Source of the DNA: Bacteroidia bacterium
GTDB taxonomy: Bacteria > Bacteroidota > Bacteroidia > AKYH767-A > OLB10
Direction of reading: 5' to 3'
NCBI GenBank assembly: GCA_020847635.1
Contig: JADLBQ010000016.1
Span: forward strand, 1 to 44,743
Length of the DNA: 44,743 bases
The position numbers were made by a program, and so were the translations under genes. This document shows, in pieces, positions 1-8,887 of this stretch (positions are counted from its first letter, which is position 1; the number at the start of each line of letters is the position of its first letter). The notes under the pieces are model-generated. The model ran no database searches, was not told the DNA's origin, and saw only the letters and a program-made list of their open reading frames with translations.

Positions 1-2
1 CG

Positions 3-908
3 ATTAATACAAATGGGAATGAAATCTTCCCGTTTATCCAAAATGACACCATTCTTTATTTTGCTTCTGACGGACATATCGGAGTTGGCGGCCTCGATAT
101 ATTTCAAAGTAATTTTATTGATGAGAAATGGACAAAACCGGAAAATCTTGGCTATCCTGTTAACTCATCCCGTGATGATTTTGGGTTTATCATTGATAAT
201 AAAAATAAGGAAGGATTCTTCTCATCTAACCGAAGCAATAACACCGATAAAATTTACCATTTCGCCAGAAAGCCTCCGGTTGTCACCATTTCGTATCATG
301 CAAAAGCCGGAGCAGCAAACGAGTCAAAAATTTACATTACCTATAATGATGGTGGAAAGGACTCTACTGTATATCTGCGTCAGGGTAATTATGCATTCAG
401 GGCTCTTCTTGATAAAAAGTATGCATTCCGCTTCTCTGCCCAAGGTTATTATACTCAGACAGACACCATTTCTACGTTTAATCTCAGTAAATCACTCAAT
501 ATTGAAAAATCAATTGATTTTAAGGTAATCAAGAGTAATGAGATGTTTAGATTTTACAGTATACAATTTGAAAAAAACAGTACCCTTCTTAAAAGTAATG
601 AAGCTTCAGAAACTCTCGATTCGATAGCAACCTGGCTTAAATTAAATCCAGGAATTGAAATTGAGATCCAGGTACACTCCGATTCAAGAGGTAATGACAA
701 AGACAACCTGATTCTCACACAGAAAAGAGCTGAATTTCTGACTGATTATTTATCTTTAAAGGGAATTCATCCAAACCGGTTAGTTGCAAAAGGAATGGGT
801 GAAACCAGAATATTAAATCATTGTACTAATGGTGTTCTTTGCCTTGAAGAAGATCACCGGATTAATAACAGGGTTGAAATTATTATTACAAGTCCGGGAA
901 AAAATTAA
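3..908 (+). CDS. PD40/OmpA-family outer membrane protein, 3' part (PorE-like)
   Basis: This is the C-terminal part of a cell-envelope protein whose start lies outside the window; the frame is open from base 3 to the TAA at 906-908. The first ~75 residues carry a PD40 beta-propeller pattern (YFASDG, GGLDIF, then GFFSSNR). A middle stretch of about 90 residues looks like a small beta-sandwich of the carboxypeptidase-regulatory kind. From about base 543 an OmpA_C-like peptidoglycan-binding domain follows, with the HSDSRG core, the QKRAEFL helix and a terminal NNRVEI motif. PD40 plus OmpA is the architecture of the T9SS accessory protein PorE and of related Bacteroidota proteins thought to tie outer-membrane complexes to peptidoglycan. 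Assignment to PorE itself is inference, because the N-terminus is missing and paralogues are common. Confidence 0.85.
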   Translation: MNTNGNEIFPFIQNDTILYFASDGHIGVGGLDIFQSNFIDEKWTKPENLGYPVNSSRDDFGFIIDNKNKEGFFSSNRSNNTDKIYHFARKPPVVTISYHAKAGAANESKIYITYNDGGKDSTVYLRQGNYAFRALLDKKYAFRFSAQGYYTQTDTISTFNLSKSLNIEKSIDFKVIKSNEMFRFYSIQFEKNSTLLKSNEASETLDSIATWLKLNPGIEIEIQVHSDSRGNDKDNLILTQKRAEFLTDYLSLKGIHPNRLVAKGMGETRILNHCTNGVLCLEEDHRINNRVEIIITSPGKN

Positions 909-956
909 AAATTAAAACAAAACTTATATTCGCACCTTACTAAAAAATATATTAAA

Positions 957-1622
957 ATGAAGAATCTGAAAATGAACCTATTGGCTGTATTGTTCTTACT
1001 GTCAGCAGCAACCAATGCACAACAAGCATTTAATGAAGGTAAAATTATTTTTGAAATTTCGTATCCAAACGCTGATATACCGGATCAGCAGCTTGCTATG
1101 ATGCCTACAGAGATGACTATGTACCTTAAAAGGGACAAATCACGTGTTGAAATGTCTATGGGAATGGGAATGTCAACAGTTGTTATTAACGATAATAAGG
1201 CAAAAGTAGCAACAACTTTGATGGACGTTATGGGTAACAAGATTGCAACCAAAGTAACAGAAGAAGATGTGAAAAAGGAGAATGAGAAACAGCCGGATGT
1301 TAAAGTATCAATTACTGATGAAACAAAGGATATAGCCGGCTATAAATGCAAAAAAGCTGTAGTTACCGATGGTGAAGGAGGTTCGTATGATCTCTATTAT
1401 TGTGAGGATATTACAGTGGAAGGCGGAAACTGGTCACAAAAAGGATACGAAAACATTAAAGGATTGCCATTACAATATTCAATAAACCAGGGCGGAATGA
1501 ATATGCAAATGACTGCTAAGAAAGTGTCTTCCGAGAAGGTTGATGATGGATTATTCCGGATTCCAACTGATTATAAAGAGATGAGTAAGGAAGAACTCAA
1601 GAAAATGTTTGGTGGCGAGTAA
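957..1622 (+). CDS. Secreted DUF4412-like protein
   Basis: A 221-residue exported protein. The N-terminus has a clear signal peptide: Lys-rich start, hydrophobic stretch LLAVLFLLSAA, probable cleavage near NAQQ. The mature part is beta-rich and Met-rich (TEMTMYLK, MSMGMGMS), with a GYKCKKAVV segment, a YYCEDI segment and a GLPLQY turn, features I associate with DUF4412/GLPGLI-type periplasmic proteins of Bacteroidota. Two cysteines (KCKK and YYCED) could form a disulfide. No enzymatic motif is visible and the function is unknown. A TATATTCG-like -7 element lies about 25 bases before the ATG, and a strong terminator follows, so it is probably a single-gene unit. DUF4412 versus GLPGLI is not certain. 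Confidence 0.75.
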   Translation: MKNLKMNLLAVLFLLSAATNAQQAFNEGKIIFEISYPNADIPDQQLAMMPTEMTMYLKRDKSRVEMSMGMGMSTVVINDNKAKVATTLMDVMGNKIATKVTEEDVKKENEKQPDVKVSITDETKDIAGYKCKKAVVTDGEGGSYDLYYCEDITVEGGNWSQKGYENIKGLPLQYSINQGGMNMQMTAKKVSSEKVDDGLFRIPTDYKEMSKEELKKMFGGE

Positions 1623-1643
1623 CTAGTATTACTTAAAATTAGC

Positions 1644-1677
1644 AAACGCCTGTAATTATTACAGGCGTTTTGTTTTT
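1644..1677 (+). terminator. Rho-independent terminator after the DUF4412-like gene
   Basis: A perfect 12-bp stem (1644-1655 with 1659-1670) closes a 3-base loop and is followed by TGTTTTT. It starts 21 bases after the preceding stop codon. Confidence 0.9.
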
Positions 1678-1684
1678 AACATTC

Positions 1685-1692
1685 TATTTTTG
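1685..1692 (+). promoter_or_regulatory. Bacteroidota -7 element before the GNAT/cytochrome operon
   Basis: TATTTTTG matches TAnnTTTG exactly. It lies just after the terminator and 14 bases before the GNAT start codon. No TTG is seen at the expected -33 spacing. Confidence 0.45.
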
Positions 1693-1706
1693 AAGCAAAA
1701 TAACCT

Positions 1707-2249
1707 ATGCTGAAATCTAATACATTACTGTTACGGGCAATTGAACCTGAAGATCTTGAGCAAATGTATCAATGGGAAAATAATCCGGAGATTTGGCATC
1801 TTGGAAGAACATTATCTCCTTTCTCAAAGTACAGTATTAAAGAGTACATTGATCATCTTGATCAGGATATTTATTCTGCACGCCAGTTACGGTTTGTAAT
1901 TCAGTTGGTAAATGAACAATCCAAAAGCATCGGATACATTGATTTGTATGAATTTGACCCGATGAACAGGAGGGCAGGAGTTGGTATTCTTATCGGTGAT
2001 GAAGAAGAGAGGAGAAAACAATATGCGAATGATGCACTTGGTTTATTGATTCAATATGCTTTTAATCTGCTTCATATTCATCAGCTTTTCTGTTATATCC
2101 CGGTAAATAACTATCCAAGCATCAGATTGTTTACTAAGAATGGTTTCCGTGAAGCCGGAATAATGAAAGATTGGTTATTGATTTCCAACCAATGGGTCAA
2201 TGTTGTTATCATGCAACTTATTAGTGAATACCATGATCTGGAAGGCTAG
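1707..2249 (+). CDS. GNAT family N-acetyltransferase (RimJ/RimL type)
   Basis: A 180-residue acetyl-CoA-dependent acyltransferase of the Acetyltransf_3 kind. The opening (LLLRAIEPEDLEQMYQWENN) is the usual beta1-alpha1 start of RimJ/RimL-like enzymes. The acetyl-CoA pyrophosphate-binding segment is at RRKQYANDAL, and the late part PVNNYPSIRLFTKNGF is the conserved Asn/Ser helix followed by the GF turn. Length fits the family. The substrate cannot be read from sequence; relatives acetylate ribosomal protein N-termini, polyamines or small metabolites. It is the first gene of a compact operon: its last 17 bases overlap the proposed start of the multihaem cytochrome gene. Confidence 0.88.
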   Translation: MLKSNTLLLRAIEPEDLEQMYQWENNPEIWHLGRTLSPFSKYSIKEYIDHLDQDIYSARQLRFVIQLVNEQSKSIGYIDLYEFDPMNRRAGVGILIGDEEERRKQYANDALGLLIQYAFNLLHIHQLFCYIPVNNYPSIRLFTKNGFREAGIMKDWLLISNQWVNVVIMQLISEYHDLEG

Positions 2250-4230
2250 TAATTTTTACATCGCATTACTGGTTGGTCCCTTATTGCTTACTGTATTTCA
2301 TTTTTCCTGTAACCGTGAGGTAACTCCGGAGTATGCTTCATTAAATCCCGAAACTGAGTATGTTGGTATGGAGACATGCAGGCAATGCCATGCTGATGTT
2401 TATGCAACTTTCTCAAAAACTGGAATGGGACTTTCTTTTGATAAAGCTACAAAACAAAAGTCGGCAGGTGAATTTGAATCGCATAAACCCGTTTATGACA
2501 GGTTTAAAAATCTTTATTATTATCCTTTCTGGAAAGAAGACACCCTCTTTTTTCTTGAGTACCGTCTCCAGGGAGCAGATACTATTCATAAACGGATTGA
2601 ACCAATTAACTTTATTATTGGTTCCGGTCAGCATACAAACTCACATCTGATTGACAGAAACGGATATGTATTTCAGGCACCAATGACCTTCTATACCCAA
2701 CGGCACCAATGGGATTTGCCACCTGGTTTCGAAGACGGGCACAACTCACGTTTTGACCGGGTTATTGAGTTAGAATGTATGAGTTGTCATAATGCTTATC
2801 CTGATTTTGTAAAAGGTTCAAGAAATAAATTCAATAAAATTAAAACAGGCATTGATTGTGAACGCTGTCATGGGCCTGGTGCTCAGCATGTGAAAGATAA
2901 AATGGAAGGTAAACTTGTAGATGTTTCCAAAGGAATTGACTATAGCATTGTGAATCCTTCCAAGCTTTCGGCAGATCTTCAGTTTGATGTTTGCCTGAGA
3001 TGTCATCTTCAGGGTAATGCTGTATTAAATGAAGGGAAATCATTTTATGATTTTCGACCAGCTATGCCTTTATCAGATATTGTCAATGTATTTGTTCCGG
3101 TGTATTCAGGTGATAATCACGAACACATCATGGCTTCTCATGCGGAGAGGCTGAAAATGAGTAATTGTTACCTGAAAACAAAAGATAACAACTCTGAGGC
3201 AAAGAATGGTAAATCTTTTTTTCATAATAAAACACTCACCTGCATCACCTGCCATAATCCGCATGTCAGTGTTAAGGTAACTTCTGATGAACAATATAAT
3301 ACGGCTTGCAAAAGTTGCCATTATTCAAATGATGAACAACACGGATGTACAGCTCAGTCAAGTATCTTACAGTCAGAATCGTTCAATTGTATAAAATGCC
3401 ACATGCCTTCAACAGGTACAACGGATATTCCACATGTTCAGGCAACAGATCATTATATCAGAAAACCGGTCAGTAACACAAAGGTAGATAAAATTAGAAA
3501 GTTTACCGGAATTACTGCTGTGAATAATCCACAGCCAACAGGATGGAGCCGAGGGATGGCATTTATTCAGTTTTTTGAAAAATTCAGTTATGAACCATGG
3601 GCGCTTGACTCAGCATTGAATTATTTCCCATTTCAGTCTCAAAGTAGTCTGACAAAAAATATTGAACCTCTTATTCATATTTTTTATCTCCGGAAGAATT
3701 TTAAACAGATTGTTGAATGGGAGAAGCTACTTCCAAATCTTAAAGAAAGATTTAGTCAGAAGACTTATAATAACCAGCATGCATTATGCTGTTATCGTAT
3801 AGGCTACGCTTATGAGCAGCTTGGTAATTCTGCTAAAGCACTTGAATATTATTCGCAGGCAGTAACATTAGCCCCTTATTTTCCTGATTTACAAATTGCT
3901 TATGCCGGAGTACTGACAGCATCAGGTGACAGCTTAAAGGCGATTGAAGTATATGATCATTTATTAAGGGAACAGCCATTTAATATTCGTGCATTAGCTA
4001 ACGGAGGCTACCTGAAATTAGCTGTTAAGAAAGAGGTATTGGTTGCGAAAGAATACTTTGAAAGAGCCATTGCCCTTGATCCTGATTACCTGATTGCCAG
4101 GTACAATCTGGCAGGACTTTATCTCTATAAAGACAACCTTGCCGGGGCAAAAGAGGTTTTATTACAGATTCTGAATCAACATCCTGAAGATGCAAGAGCA
4201 AGGAATATTCTCAACTCATTAACACCATAA
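2233..4230 (+). CDS. Seven-haem c-type cytochrome with C-terminal TPR repeats
   Basis: A 665-residue exported electron-transfer protein. The chosen ATG (2233) gives a hydrophobic signal ending in HFSC around residue 26, which may be a weak lipobox. Seven CxxCH haem motifs follow, starting at residues 49, 182, 209, 254, 337, 359 and 386, as in cytochrome c554-like multihaem proteins. After about residue 500 there are roughly four TPR units, for example around YRIGYAYEQLGNSAKALEYY. Haem attachment implies a periplasmic or outer-membrane-facing location. Redox partner and substrate are unknown. An in-frame ATG at 2200 exists but would put charge-poor residues before the signal and deepen the overlap with the GNAT gene. 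The Hsp15-like gene starts one base after the stop. Confidence 0.9.
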   Translation: MIWKASNFYIALLVGPLLLTVFHFSCNREVTPEYASLNPETEYVGMETCRQCHADVYATFSKTGMGLSFDKATKQKSAGEFESHKPVYDRFKNLYYYPFWKEDTLFFLEYRLQGADTIHKRIEPINFIIGSGQHTNSHLIDRNGYVFQAPMTFYTQRHQWDLPPGFEDGHNSRFDRVIELECMSCHNAYPDFVKGSRNKFNKIKTGIDCERCHGPGAQHVKDKMEGKLVDVSKGIDYSIVNPSKLSADLQFDVCLRCHLQGNAVLNEGKSFYDFRPAMPLSDIVNVFVPVYSGDNHEHIMASHAERLKMSNCYLKTKDNNSEAKNGKSFFHNKTLTCITCHNPHVSVKVTSDEQYNTACKSCHYSNDEQHGCTAQSSILQSESFNCIKCHMPSTGTTDIPHVQATDHYIRKPVSNTKVDKIRKFTGITAVNNPQPTGWSRGMAFIQFFEKFSYEPWALDSALNYFPFQSQSSLTKNIEPLIHIFYLRKNFKQIVEWEKLLPNLKERFSQKTYNNQHALCCYRIGYAYEQLGNSAKALEYYSQAVTLAPYFPDLQIAYAGVLTASGDSLKAIEVYDHLLREQPFNIRALANGGYLKLAVKKEVLVAKEYFERAIALDPDYLIARYNLAGLYLYKDNLAGAKEVLLQILNQHPEDARARNILNSLTP

Positions 4231-4231
4231 A

Positions 4232-4615
4232 ATGATCGAAAAGGAAAAGCTTCGGATTGATAAATGGCTATGGGCTGTCAGATTATGCAAAACACGATCG
4301 GTTGCAACAGTTTTATGTAATGAGGGAAAAGTGATTGTAAATGGTCAGCAGGCAAAACCATCAAAAATTATTCATGACGGAGACCGGATTGTAATCAGAA
4401 GGGGAGCATTCTCGTTTGAATATCAGATTCTCAGAGTGGTTCATAACAGATTGCCAGCCCGTGATGTGAAAGATTATTGTGCGGATGTTACTCCTGAAGC
4501 AATAATCGAACAATTTAAGACACATTTAATTTCACAAAAGACTTACAAAGATTGGAGAACTGGCAGACCTACTAAAAAGGACAGGCGCGATCTTGAAGAT
4601 TTCTTTGAATGGTAA
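4232..4615 (+). CDS. hslR: S4-domain RNA-binding protein, Hsp15-like
   Basis: A 127-residue basic protein with an S4 RNA-binding domain at about residues 7-70: RIDKWLWAVRLCKTRS begins it and VIVNGQQAKPSKIIHDGD is the second half. Hsp15 (HslR) binds free 50S subunits that carry nascent peptidyl-tRNA and helps recycle stalled subunits; this role is known from E. coli and is inferred here. The C-terminus (DWRTGRPTKKDRRDLEDF) is a basic tail like that of the family, and the length is close to typical. The gene sits one base after the cytochrome stop and its TAA overlaps the next start by one base (TAATG), so translation is likely coupled. Confidence 0.88.
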   Translation: MIEKEKLRIDKWLWAVRLCKTRSVATVLCNEGKVIVNGQQAKPSKIIHDGDRIVIRRGAFSFEYQILRVVHNRLPARDVKDYCADVTPEAIIEQFKTHLISQKTYKDWRTGRPTKKDRRDLEDFFEW

Positions 4616-5646
4616 TGAAAAGGACTCTGACAGGTATTCTAAAGGGATTGGGAATTTTATTGATTCTAACGGGAGCAATTAAGTATAAATTGGTTTCTTA
4701 TGGTATCAGTCAATTAAATGGCCAGTTAAAAATTATCATTCACTCGGTCAAAATAGAGGAAGCATTAAAGGATCCGTTATTGCCAGACAGTCTTAAACAA
4801 CGGTTGTTACTCATTAATGAAATTCGTGCATTTGCTTTTGATTCATTAGGATTGAAACGAAATAATAACTATACTACTTTTTATAATCAGCATGGCAAAC
4901 CGGTATTATGGACAGTTACCGGATGTGAACGTTTCCGGCTTAAGGCATTTCAGTGGTGGTTCCCGTTCCTGGGTAAGGTTAGTTACAAGGGCTTTTTTGT
5001 AAAAGAAAAAGCTCAAAAAGAATTTGAGAAGCTCAGAAGGAAAGGCCTGGATGCAGAATACTCACCTGTAGGTGGCTGGAGTACACTTGGTTGGTTTACC
5101 GATCCTGTTTTATCCAATATGCTTAGGAGAAGAGCAGGATCATTAGCTGAATTAATCATTCATGAGCTGACTCACGGAACAGTCTATCTCAGGAGTAGTG
5201 TTGATTTGAATGAGAATCTGGCAACATTTGTTGGAGAACAGGGGGCAATTTTGTTTCTTAAGAGTAAGTTTGGTGAAAATGCAGATGAACTTAAGGTTTA
5301 TCAGAATTTTAAATCAGATGAGGAAATCTTTGGAAGATATATACTTCAAGGTGCTGAAAGTCTTGACTCAATGTATTTGTCTTCTTCTTTTAAAGAAATG
5401 GAGTTTGCTGAAAAACTTGGAGCTAAATACAATTTAATTGCCCGGATTATGTCAGGAATTGGTGATCTGAACCTGAATAATAAAAAATATTATTTGCATA
5501 ATTTTAAAACAGATCCGTTACCTGATAACACTTTCTTTATGAGTTACCTGAGGTATAGGAAAAAACAGGATTTGTTTTCGGAAGAATTAGATCAAAAATT
5601 TAAAAACAACCTGCGAGAGTTTATTGTCAATTATTCACAAAAATAA
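4609..5646 (+). CDS. Membrane-anchored putative zinc aminopeptidase (PF10023 family)
   Basis: A 345-residue protein with one N-terminal membrane segment (about residues 8-24) and an outward-facing domain. It matches the predicted aminopeptidase family PF10023 (formerly DUF2265): the segment with GGWSTLGWFTDPVL is its signature, and a zincin motif HELTH lies at residues 185-189, with Glu residues in NENLATFVGE as candidates for the third zinc ligand. The family is named from its metallopeptidase motif; the natural substrate is not established. Two starts are possible: ATG at 4609, or ATG at 4615 overlapping the upstream TAA by one base. I kept the longer form, though 4615 fits coupling slightly better. 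It is the last gene of the operon and is followed by the convergent GldG gene 27 bases away. Confidence 0.85.
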   Translation: MVMKRTLTGILKGLGILLILTGAIKYKLVSYGISQLNGQLKIIIHSVKIEEALKDPLLPDSLKQRLLLINEIRAFAFDSLGLKRNNNYTTFYNQHGKPVLWTVTGCERFRLKAFQWWFPFLGKVSYKGFFVKEKAQKEFEKLRRKGLDAEYSPVGGWSTLGWFTDPVLSNMLRRRAGSLAELIIHELTHGTVYLRSSVDLNENLATFVGEQGAILFLKSKFGENADELKVYQNFKSDEEIFGRYILQGAESLDSMYLSSSFKEMEFAEKLGAKYNLIARIMSGIGDLNLNNKKYYLHNFKTDPLPDNTFFMSYLRYRKKQDLFSEELDQKFKNNLREFIVNYSQK

Positions 5647-5673
5647 ATTGCGACTGCAAACCGAAAGAAGAGT

Positions 5674-7194
5674 TTATTCTGAAAAGTAATCGTCTTCCGT
5701 CCTTCTTACCCGTTGTCTTTTTCTCCATTGCATCCGGCCAAAACCAAAGATGACAACGGCAGCAACCGGCAGAAGAAAGTTAGCGTATTTATAAAAGGAA
5801 CGCTCACTGTCTTCAAGTTGGGCAAGCGGTCTGGATGTTACGCCCTTTGTCCGCAGGTCCATTAATCCTGAATTGTCAGTCAGCCATTCAATGGAGTTGA
5901 CCAGCAGATTAATGTTATCGGGTGGCAATTGCATTGCCTGCTCGCCACTTCCGTTTACAGCAAAATTACCATTGGCAATAATGATCATTCTGGCATCTGA
6001 GCTTCCGGATAATTTACCTGAAAAGGCAGCACCCATCACAATTTTAGACTGTGGAAAATCTGAGTTTGACCATTGCTTCTGAATGTTAAAATAAACAGGA
6101 GCAGCCTCTGTCCCGGCACGATCCGAGGAAAGCAATAACGGGGTATAATGAATAGATGAATCACCCTGGTAATTAACCGGACTTACAAATTGAAGGATGA
6201 CTTGTTCCAGTCCTTTGACAGCTGGATGATTACCATAATTATTTACTATCGGGAAATAGGGAAAACTAATATTATTGATAAAACTGAAGTATCCCTGCTG
6301 CTGTCTGACCTGTACACTTCCACACTGGGCATCAATAACAAGCTGGTCTTCAATAATGATATTTTTTTGTTTTAACCAATCTTCCAGACCAGTAGATCTT
6401 GAACTGGCCATGCTCGATTGTAAGTCTGCCTTTTCCCTGCTATAGGCAATAAACAGGTTTTTCCCTTTTGCGAGGAAAGCATCGAGTTGTGCTAAATGAG
6501 CTGCAGGAAAGCTATCTTTAGCATCAATAATGGCAAGAGTTGTGTATTTGTTCGGAATTTGAAGTGAATCGCTCATTTCAAACTCTTCTACATTATTTAG
6601 TACAAGCAGTCCGGCAGCAGCTTGCTGCAGATCTTTCATCCCTGCCTCACCATGGCCCTGAATCAATCCAATGACCGGTTTATTCTCAATACTCATTTTC
6701 TTAATTGCCGATGAGAGTGCAAATTCCATTGCTGCTCCCGGTTGCATATAAGGAATGGTTTCTTTCTTTTCGCCCAGGTTAATTACCGCACCCAGATAGG
6801 CTTTTTGCTGTTTCATCTGGTCTTTCTCCCTTACATTAATCAGAACCGGCTGAATTCCTCCAACCATTGCTTCCTGTTCTTTGGTATCATTTTCATTTGG
6901 ATTAATGAAACTGTAAACAACTTTCCCATTTGACCTGCGGCTATATTCAACAAGCAGATCTTTGAAATCTCTTTTTACTTTGGCAACATCAGGCGGAACA
7001 TTGTCTGAAAAATAAGCTTTCACTGTTACCGGATCCTTGAGTGAAGCAAGTAACTCAACCGTTGAGGGGCTTAATGTATATTCCTTATCCTGTGTAATGT
7101 CCCATCTGAAGAAGTATCTGAATGAAAGAATGTTTACTAAAATCAATATGATGGTTATGATGAATAGCCGTTGATTGTATCTTGATTTCTTCAT
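5674..7194 (-). CDS. gldG: GldG-family ABC exporter auxiliary protein
   Basis: A 506-residue protein with a membrane segment at each end: residues ~9-28 and ~472-490, the latter followed by a basic tail. Between them is the ABC_transp_aux domain (COG3225): the opening WDITQDKEYTLSPSTVELL is diagnostic, and a segment near GIQPVLINVREKDQ and the GLIQGHGEAG stretch follow. In Flavobacterium johnsoniae GldA, GldF and GldG form an ABC system linked to gliding and T9SS function; homologues also occur in non-gliding bacteria with unknown cargo. The protein is shorter than the ~560 residues I recall for gliding-type GldG, and a DUF4340 protein, a usual partner of the generic version, is encoded at 23762-24679. 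A gliding role is therefore possible but unproven. It is the third gene of the operon, 3 bases after the permease. Confidence 0.87.
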   Translation of the reverse strand: MKKSRYNQRLFIITIILILVNILSFRYFFRWDITQDKEYTLSPSTVELLASLKDPVTVKAYFSDNVPPDVAKVKRDFKDLLVEYSRRSNGKVVYSFINPNENDTKEQEAMVGGIQPVLINVREKDQMKQQKAYLGAVINLGEKKETIPYMQPGAAMEFALSSAIKKMSIENKPVIGLIQGHGEAGMKDLQQAAAGLLVLNNVEEFEMSDSLQIPNKYTTLAIIDAKDSFPAAHLAQLDAFLAKGKNLFIAYSREKADLQSSMASSRSTGLEDWLKQKNIIIEDQLVIDAQCGSVQVRQQQGYFSFINNISFPYFPIVNNYGNHPAVKGLEQVILQFVSPVNYQGDSSIHYTPLLLSSDRAGTEAAPVYFNIQKQWSNSDFPQSKIVMGAAFSGKLSGSSDARMIIIANGNFAVNGSGEQAMQLPPDNINLLVNSIEWLTDNSGLMDLRTKGVTSRPLAQLEDSERSFYKYANFLLPVAAVVIFGFGRMQWRKRQRVRRTEDDYFSE

Positions 7195-7197
7195 GAT

Positions 7198-7923
7198 TTA
7201 TTTTGATAATTTTCTTTTTGATAAGGTCATCTCGGTAGCAATCATAAACAGAAGGATTAGGGAAGCAAAGTAAATCAGGTCTTTGCTGTCAATTACTCCG
7301 CGTGTTATAGATTCATAGTGTGTTGAAAGACTCAGGTAACTTAAGATTGTTCCGGTTGTTCCTGTAAAGTTGGAAGCCAGAACATCAAAAATGATATTGA
7401 AAAATAACCCTGCAAATAATGCAGTTAGAAATGCAACAATCTGATTACCTGTAACGCTACTCGTAAATAAACCGATACTGATGTAAACCGAACTCATCAG
7501 TAATAGACCGATGTAGCCGGTTAACGTAGCTCCGTGATCAATATTTCCGAGCTTCCATACTGTAATATAGTAGGGGAGTGTGAGTCCAAGCGCAATAGTA
7601 ACTAAGAGCAAACAAGCCAGAAATTTTCCCATTACAACTTGCCATTCGGTAACAGGTTTGGTCAGAAGTAGCTCTATAGTACCGGTTCGGTTCTCTTCAG
7701 CAAAAAGCCGCATTGTAATTGCCGGAATAAAAAAGAACAGGGTCCAGTAGGCAATGGCAAAAAAAACCTTCAAGTCTGCCTGGTTCCGTAGAAATATATC
7801 GGTACCATAGAGCCAGGTAAAAAATCCGCTGAACCCGATAAAGGCAATCAGCATGATATAGGCTGTGAGTGAATCAAAAAAGGACTGTAATTCTTTAATA
7901 GCAATAATCCACGATCTTCTCAT
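7198..7923 (-). CDS. gldF: GldF-like ABC-2 permease
   Basis: A 241-residue inner-membrane permease with about six hydrophobic segments, the length of GldF. The motif ENRTGTIELLLTKPVTEWQ is the cytosolic coupling region typical of GldF and NosY-like ABC-2 permeases. The open frame extends three codons upstream to a TTG at 7932, but the ATG at 7923 gives a normal start (MRRSWIIAIKELQSFF) 10 bases after the GldA stop, so I used it. It forms the membrane pore with the GldA ATPase; the transported substrate is unknown. Confidence 0.87.
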   Translation of the reverse strand: MRRSWIIAIKELQSFFDSLTAYIMLIAFIGFSGFFTWLYGTDIFLRNQADLKVFFAIAYWTLFFFIPAITMRLFAEENRTGTIELLLTKPVTEWQVVMGKFLACLLLVTIALGLTLPYYITVWKLGNIDHGATLTGYIGLLLMSSVYISIGLFTSSVTGNQIVAFLTALFAGLFFNIIFDVLASNFTGTTGTILSYLSLSTHYESITRGVIDSKDLIYFASLILLFMIATEMTLSKRKLSK

Positions 7924-7933
7924 AATTGACAAA

Positions 7934-8863
7934 TTAGTTTAAAGTGAGGTCTCTGAAAAGATCCTCAAGTTTGGTTTCGACAGGCGTCATTTCAGTTAGT
8001 GTATAGCCCTTTTCTACACAGAGGTTAAAAATAGTTCTGCGGGAAGAAACATTTTCATGACTTTGAATCTCAAAATAATTGGAAGTACCGGGCAACGGAT
8101 CAACCAGAGCTACTGTTTCCAGTGAATGCAATTCCATAAAAGCACGGTCACGGTCCGCATCTTCAATTCTGACTCTTAGCAATTCTCGGCCGGTAGCCTG
8201 CTTGCGCAATGAGTCGGATGTACCGTCAGCAACAATCTTCCCTTTGTTGATTATCAGGATCCGATCGCAGGTGGCTTCAACTTCTGGAAGAATATGAGTA
8301 CTTAGAATAACTGTCTTTTCTTTGCCTAACTCTTTAATTAATCTTCTGATTTCGACAATCTGATTGGGGTCAAGTCCTGTAGTGGGTTCATCCAGAATTA
8401 AAACTTTAGGATCATGAATCATAGCCTGAGCAAGACCCACCCGTTGCCTGTAACCTTTTGATAACTCACCAATCTGTTTATGCTTTTCAATGGCTAATCC
8501 ACAGACACGGATCATTTCTGCGATCCTGGGCTTTATTTTTTTTTCAGCAATTCCCTGTAAGCGTGCACTATAAGCCAGATAGTCAATCACTCCCATATCC
8601 GGGTATAGCGGATTGTTTTCTGGAAGAAATCCGATCAGTTGCTTAACTTTTTCAGGTTCTTTAAGAACTGAATAATTACCTACTGTAACGTCCCCGTTAT
8701 TTGGAGAAAGCAAGCCAGTAATTATTTTCATTGTAGTTGTCTTTCCGGCTCCGTTAGGTCCAAGAAACCCAAGTACTTCTCCAGTTCGAACATGAAATGA
8801 AATGTTGTCAACTGCTTTTTGAGTTCCGTACTTACGGGTAAGGTTTTCAACGGTAATGTTCAT
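7934..8863 (-). CDS. gldA: GldA-like ABC transporter ATPase
   Basis: A 309-residue ATP-binding subunit. Walker A is GPNGAGKTT, the Q-loop region is GFLPENNPLYPDM, the signature is LSKGYRQRVGLAQAM and Walker B is VLILDEPTTGLDP, followed by the switch histidine in STHIL. About 90 extra C-terminal residues form the regulatory extension found in GldA/CcmA-type ATPases of ABC-2 exporters. All catalytic motifs are intact. First gene of the GldA-GldF-GldG operon, with a -7-like element upstream at 8888-8895. Role in gliding or T9SS is inferred from family and gene order only. Confidence 0.88.
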   Translation of the reverse strand: MNITVENLTRKYGTQKAVDNISFHVRTGEVLGFLGPNGAGKTTTMKIITGLLSPNNGDVTVGNYSVLKEPEKVKQLIGFLPENNPLYPDMGVIDYLAYSARLQGIAEKKIKPRIAEMIRVCGLAIEKHKQIGELSKGYRQRVGLAQAMIHDPKVLILDEPTTGLDPNQIVEIRRLIKELGKEKTVILSTHILPEVEATCDRILIINKGKIVADGTSDSLRKQATGRELLRVRIEDADRDRAFMELHSLETVALVDPLPGTSNYFEIQSHENVSSRRTIFNLCVEKGYTLTEMTPVETKLEDLFRDLTLN

Positions 8864-8887
8864 CTCTGGTAGATTTTTATTCGAGTG

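Noticed and set aside
13-528. Long ATG frame overlapping the first gene in another phase
   Set aside because: The phase starting at base 3 reads a PD40 propeller that runs without a break into the OmpA domain; the other phase gives a Leu/Ile/Arg-rich sequence with no family likeness.
543-908. A separate small OmpA gene starting at 543
   Set aside because: The same phase is open from base 3 with meaningful PD40 content, so the ATG at 543 is an internal Met.
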